46,710 nt of DNA, from NCBI RefSeq assembly GCF_011742165.1, contig NZ_JAAQTO010000016.1, positions 1-46,710 on the forward strand, written 5' to 3'. Below are positions 43,285 to 46,710 of the stretch, in pieces. Source of the DNA: Billgrantia bachuensis (GTDB lineage: Bacteria; Pseudomonadota; Gammaproteobacteria; Pseudomonadales; Halomonadaceae). The stretch's first letter is position 1. Each line of letters begins with the position of its first letter. Under the pieces are notes generated by a model, which had not been told where the DNA came from, ran no database searches, and saw nothing but the letters and a program-made list of their open reading frames with translations. Both the position numbers and the translations under genes were made by a program.

Positions 43285-44259
43285 ATGAACTCACCCACGG
43301 AACGGCCCAACCTCGTCAGCGACGCCTCCGGTGTGCACCAGGAACAGCGCCTGGCCGCAATCGATCTGGGTTCCAACAGTTTTCATCTGCTGGTGGCGCA
43401 TTACCGGGACGATCGGCTTGAGGTCGTAGCCCGACTGGGCGAGAAGGTACAGCTGGCCGCCGGCCTGGATGCCGCCAACCATCTGGACGAAGCCTCGATG
43501 CAGCGCGCCATGGCATGTCTCTCCCGCTTCGCCCCGCTGCTGGAGGGCGTGGTTGCCGAGCGCTTGCGCGTGGTAGGCACCAGTGCGCTGCGTACGGCTC
43601 GCAATCGTCAAACTTTCATTGAGCGTGCCGAAGCATTGCTGGGCTGTCGTATCGAGGTGATCCCCGGGCAGGAGGAAGCCCGCCTGATCTACCTGGGCGC
43701 GGCTCACGCCCTGGCCGAGAACGGCCGTCGCCTGGTCGTCGATATCGGCGGTGGCTCCACAGAGTTCATCGTCGGCGAGCAGCTGAAACCGCTGAAGCTG
43801 GAAAGCCTCGACATCGGTTGCGTCACTCATACCCAGCGTCATTTCGCCGATGGCCAGCTGAGCGAAGCGCGCATGGACCAGGCCGAAGCGGACGTTCTGG
43901 CACAGCTTGCGTCACTCCGGATGAGTTACAGTGAACTGGGCTGGGACGAGGCGCTAGGCTCCAGCGGCACCATCAAGGCGGCCGCCTCGGTGCTTGCCGC
44001 CAGTGGCGGCACTCCCGGTGAGATCAGCCGGAACGGTTTGCTGCAGCTGCGTCAGCGTTTGATCGAATGCGGGCATCTCGATCGGGTCGCCCTGGAGGGG
44101 CTCAAGCCCGACCGCGCGCGTATCTTTCCCGCCGGCGTGGCGATTCTCGGAGCGATTTTCGAGGCCCTCGAGCTGACCACGATGCGCTATGCCGATGGCG
44201 CGCTGCGCGAAGGCGTGCTGTACGACATGCTGGCCCGCGACCTCTTACGCCAGTACTGA
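43285..44259 (+). CDS. Short-form exopolyphosphatase/pppGpp phosphohydrolase (Ppx/GppA family)
   Basis: Member of the ASKHA-fold Ppx/GppA family, which removes phosphate from polyphosphate or pppGpp. The 324 residues show AIDLGSNSFHLLVAHY, RVVGTSALRTARN, the catalytic Glu in IEVIPGQEEARLIYLG, the phosphate loop LVVDIGGGSTEFIVG, and GSSGTIKA. The protein ends just after the core (YADGALREGVLYDMLARDLLRQY), so the C-terminal HD-like helical domain of ~500-residue Ppx and GppA is missing. The frame is open from 43177, but ATG 43285 has AGGA upstream. It occupies the ppx place next to rho. Substrate preference cannot be judged from sequence. Confidence 0.9.
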   Translation: MNSPTERPNLVSDASGVHQEQRLAAIDLGSNSFHLLVAHYRDDRLEVVARLGEKVQLAAGLDAANHLDEASMQRAMACLSRFAPLLEGVVAERLRVVGTSALRTARNRQTFIERAEALLGCRIEVIPGQEEARLIYLGAAHALAENGRRLVVDIGGGSTEFIVGEQLKPLKLESLDIGCVTHTQRHFADGQLSEARMDQAEADVLAQLASLRMSYSELGWDEALGSSGTIKAAASVLAASGGTPGEISRNGLLQLRQRLIECGHLDRVALEGLKPDRARIFPAGVAILGAIFEALELTTMRYADGALREGVLYDMLARDLLRQY

Positions 44260-44263
44260 GCCC

Positions 44264-45568
44264 TCACTCCTCGCCTACCGACGCTCGCCAACCTTCAGCC
44301 ACCGCCAGCCAGCGGGCCGAATCGGGCTGAAACGCCGCAACGGGCGTATCGTCGTACCAGGCCACCAGCAGCCGCTCACGCTCCCAGGGCGGCACGCTCA
44401 TCTCCTGCAACAGGCGCTTGAGATCCCGTCCTCCCCGCCCCGCCAGACGCAGCCACTCTCCCCCTTGTCGTACCGCCAGGGTCAGTGCTACCGGGCGGCC
44501 GTCGGCTGGAGCCAATGCAGCGTGCAGCTCTCCCCCGGGCAACGGCAACGGTGCCATGCCATTCCACTCGGTACGCCAATCCGACGCCATGATGGTGCTC
44601 TTCGGCCGCAGATAGAGGCAGCCTCGCCATACCCGTGCCTCGGCATTTCCCCAGTCGACCCGCACCCGGGCGTCCGGACGAGCCTCGAGCTGTGCCAACA
44701 GGCTGGCGAGACGCACCGCTGGCGGCCCCGCCAGCCCCAGCCGGCGGCAGACATGGCGAACCAGGGTACGTTGGCGTTCCGGGGCAAGCGCCACGAGTCC
44801 CGTCAGCGGCACGCGGGCGGGATCGCCACCGAGGGCGTCCAGGTCGCTTTCGGCGAGCGTTTCGATCAGTGTGTCGGCTTCGGCGGCGTAGCGCGCGCTG
44901 CTCGCCAGCGCCTCGGCCGCATGCGGCCAGCGCTGCGCCAGCAGCGGCAGCACGCGATGACGCAGGAAGTTGCGATCGAGCGCTTCGTCGGCGTTGGAGG
45001 GGTCGTCGATCCAAGCGAGTCCTGACCGCTCGGCCTCGGCTTCGAGTTCGGTGCGGGCGTGTGACAGCAGGGGGCGCTCCAGGCGTCTGCCCTGCCATTC
45101 GCGGCCTGGCGGCATGCCTGCCAGGCCACGCACGCCGCTGCCACGTAGCGCGGCCAGCAGGAAGGTCTCGGCCTGATCGTCGCGGTGCTGGGCCAGCCAC
45201 AGCGTCTCGCCCGGCACCACGCGGCGGGAGAAGGCGGCGTAGCGCGCCTCCCTGGCCGCCCCCTCCAGCCCCAGCCCGGCGTCGCGGTCGACCGCCACAC
45301 GTTCGACGAACAGCGGCACGCCGAGCCGCGAGGCGAGCCGGCGGCAGTGAACCTCGAAGCCGGCGGCGGCAGGTTGCAGCCCGTGGTGGATATGCAGCGC
45401 ATGTAGCGGGCGGGGATGGCGGCGACACGCCTCGGCCGCCAGCGTCAACAGCAGGCTCGAATCCAGCCCGCCGGAGAGCGCCACCCAGACGACACGCCCC
45501 GGCGGGGTCTCCGCCAGGGCGCGATCGATCAGAGCTTGTAGTGACTCTCTCTTATGCCGGGGCGCCAT
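44264..45568 (-). CDS. tilS: tRNA(Ile)-lysidine synthetase
   Basis: Modifies C34 of tRNA-Ile(CAU) to lysidine so that it reads AUA and accepts isoleucine; an essential step. The 434 residues contain the PP-loop [10 protein letters not shown] near 33-42, [37 protein letters not shown] (HxxDDxAET-type motif) and [24 protein letters not shown] TilS substrate-binding middle domain and the C-terminal domain follow ([30 protein letters not shown]). The start ATG at 45568 lies inside the last codons of accA (17-nt overlap). Its stop is 4 bp from the convergent ppx stop. Confidence 0.95.
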   Translation of the reverse strand: MAPRHKRESLQALIDRALAETPPGRVVWVALSGGLDSSLLLTLAAEACRRHPRPLHALHIHHGLQPAAAGFEVHCRRLASRLGVPLFVERVAVDRDAGLGLEGAAREARYAAFSRRVVPGETLWLAQHRDDQAETFLLAALRGSGVRGLAGMPPGREWQGRRLERPLLSHARTELEAEAERSGLAWIDDPSNADEALDRNFLRHRVLPLLAQRWPHAAEALASSARYAAEADTLIETLAESDLDALGGDPARVPLTGLVALAPERQRTLVRHVCRRLGLAGPPAVRLASLLAQLEARPDARVRVDWGNAEARVWRGCLYLRPKSTIMASDWRTEWNGMAPLPLPGGELHAALAPADGRPVALTLAVRQGGEWLRLAGRGGRDLKRLLQEMSVPPWERERLLVAWYDDTPVAAFQPDSARWLAVAEGWRASVGEE

Positions 45569-46505
45569 AGCTCATCAGGCGCTCATAGCGACGTTCCAGG
45601 AGCGCTTCGGTATCCATCGCCTCGAGCCGCTCGAGGCTTGCCAGCAGCGCCTCCTTGACCCGCTCTGCCGTCGTCTGCGGGTGACGGTGGGCGCCCCCCA
45701 GCGGCTCCTCGATGAGAGTGTCGACGAAGCCCAGCTCCTGCAGGCGCTCAGCGGTGATGCCCATAGCCTGGGCAGCCTCGGCGGCCTTCTCGGCGCTCTT
45801 CCACAGGATCGACGCACAGCCTTCCGGGGAAATCACGGAATAGGTGGAGTACTGCAGCATGGCCAGCTCATCGCATACGCCGATGGCCAGCGCCCCGCCG
45901 GAGCCGCCCTCTCCCACTACGGTGGAGATGATCGGAGTCTTCAACCGCGACATCACCGCCAGGTTGTAGGCGATGGCCTCGGACTGGCCGCGCTCCTCAG
46001 CGTCGATGCCAGGATAGGCCCCCGGCGTGTCGATGAAGGTGAGTACCGGCATCTTGAAGCGCTCGGCCATCTCCATCAGGCGGCACGCCTTGCGATAGCC
46101 CTCGGGACGCGGCATGCCGAAGTTGCGCCGCACCTTCTCCTTCACGTCGCGGCCCTTCTGGTGGCCAATGATCATTACCGGACGGTCGTCGAGGCGGGCG
46201 ATGCCGCCGACGATGGCCGGGTCGTCGGCGAAGCGGCGATCACCGTGCAGCTCATCGAAATCGGTAAAGACATGCTCTAGGTAGTCGAGCGTATAGGGGC
46301 GCTGGGGGTGGCGCGAGAGCTGCGACACTTGCCAGGGGCTCAGGTCCTTGAAGATCGACTCGGTGAGCTTGCGGCTCTTTTCCTCCAGGCGACCGATCTC
46401 ATCGCTGAGGTTGAGCTTGCTGTCATTGCCGACCAGGCGCAGTTCTTCGATCTTGGCCTGGAGTTCGGCGATGGGCTGTTCGAAATCGAGGTAATTTGGA
46501 TTCAT
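45552..46505 (-). CDS. accA: Acetyl-CoA carboxylase carboxyltransferase subunit alpha
   Basis: With AccD transfers carboxyl from biotin to acetyl-CoA, giving malonyl-CoA for fatty acid synthesis. The 317 residues start [22 protein letters not shown], and carry [86 protein letters not shown] and [19 protein letters not shown], all hallmarks of AccA. The open frame begins at 46544, but ATG 46505 matches the family start even though no clear ribosome site precedes it. tilS follows with overlap. In relatives dnaE lies upstream; it would be beyond the right edge. Confidence 0.97.
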   Translation of the reverse strand: MNPNYLDFEQPIAELQAKIEELRLVGNDSKLNLSDEIGRLEEKSRKLTESIFKDLSPWQVSQLSRHPQRPYTLDYLEHVFTDFDELHGDRRFADDPAIVGGIARLDDRPVMIIGHQKGRDVKEKVRRNFGMPRPEGYRKACRLMEMAERFKMPVLTFIDTPGAYPGIDAEERGQSEAIAYNLAVMSRLKTPIISTVVGEGGSGGALAIGVCDELAMLQYSTYSVISPEGCASILWKSAEKAAEAAQAMGITAERLQELGFVDTLIEEPLGGAHRHPQTTAERVKEALLASLERLEAMDTEALLERRYERLMSYGAPA

Positions 46506-46589
46506 AGTGGCTGGGCCGCCTTGTCTTTGCTGTCGCCGGGGCATGATGAACGCTGTTCGCCCCGGAAGCCATAAAATCGAGTGTCGGGC

Positions 46590-46617
46590 ATTATCGCACC
46601 CTCAACGCACGGCGCAA
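46590..46617 (-). promoter_or_regulatory. Candidate sigma-70 promoter of accA-tilS
   Basis: On the minus strand TTGCGC (46617-46612), a 16-nt spacer and GATAAT (46595-46590) lie about 85 nt upstream of accA. Confidence 0.45.
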
Positions 46618-46639
46618 GGCGCGGAACAGCGGCTTTTCC

Positions 46640-46708
46640 GGCGACAGGTCTCTGCGGAGGCGCTGTGAACCCATCCCTGGGCGCTACTTTTGCCATCCAT
46701 GGCAAAAG
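46640..46708. repeat. Palindrome-rich block at the right edge, possible dispersed repeat
   Basis: A perfect 10-bp inverted repeat CTTTTGCCAT-CC-ATGGCAAAAG (46687-46708) follows a second palindrome-like unit ACCCATCCCTGGGCG (about 46668-46682). Both centre on CCATCC. The block precedes accA and contains no gene. I recall similar blocks between genes in Halomonas genomes, but this could not be checked. Confidence 0.5.
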
Positions 46709-46710
46709 AC

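Noticed and set aside
46502..46705. 67-codon minus-strand frame upstream of accA
   Set aside because: It runs through the palindrome-rich block and the accA promoter, has no ribosome site, and its product has no recognisable features.

Overview
The window looks like ordinary chromosome of a high-GC gammaproteobacterium, most likely a member of the Halomonadaceae (Halomonas-like). This is inferred from three things: GC-rich, densely packed genes; Pseudomonas-like gene order (gltDB, aroBK-pilQPONM-ponA, malic enzyme-rpmE-priA-argS-SPOR-hslVU, ubiEJB-hisE-tatABC, hemB, ppx-rho-ubiD); and Halomonas-flavoured extras such as a DUF3087 protein and a DUF481 outer-membrane protein. I see no phage, insertion sequence, CRISPR array, rRNA or tRNA.

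Layout. 1-9.1 kb (minus): kdsA (cut by the edge), pyrG, a YjlB-like cupin, gltD and gltB. 9.1-9.55 kb is an AT-richer gap in front of gltB. 9.57-16.2 kb (minus): aroB, aroK and the type IV pilus assembly genes pilQ, P, O, N, M, mostly with 1-4 nt overlaps. 16.4-19.8 kb (plus): penicillin-binding protein 1A and a DUF481 protein. 19.9-21.7 kb (minus): malic enzyme and ribosomal protein L31. 21.8-34.2 kb (plus): priA, argS, an FtsN-like SPOR protein, hslV-hslU, a DUF971 protein, ubiE-ubiJ-ubiB, hisE and tatABC, closed by a strong bidirectional terminator. 34.3-36.7 kb: elbB (minus), hemB (plus) and DUF3087 (minus). 36.8-42.8 kb (minus): aroG-type DAHP synthase, its leader region, a 41-residue membrane protein, folM, fre, ubiD and rho. 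43.3-46.5 kb: short-form ppx/gppA (plus), tilS and accA (minus).

The most interesting region is the 5' leader of the DAHP synthase gene (37867-38344, minus strand). It encodes two consecutive small peptides, each with a cluster of Tyr, Trp and Phe codons (core YGYWF in the first, YYGWDYGWRF in the second). A 14-bp terminator hairpin lies between them. The second peptide stops 2 nt before the aroG start codon and contains the aroG Shine-Dalgarno. The two peptides resemble each other (YG-x-x-FSA), so they look like duplicates. I infer a two-stage control of entry into the shikimate pathway: ribosome-mediated transcription attenuation at the first leader, then translational coupling or ribosome-site masking at the second.

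Secondary points are a candidate sigma-32 promoter before hslVU, a long rho leader with a mini-ORF overlapping the rho start codon and no trxA beside rho, a probable dispersed repeat at the right edge, a long purine/pyrimidine hairpin after hslU, and a truncated-type Ppx/GppA. Promoters were found by eye and are tentative.
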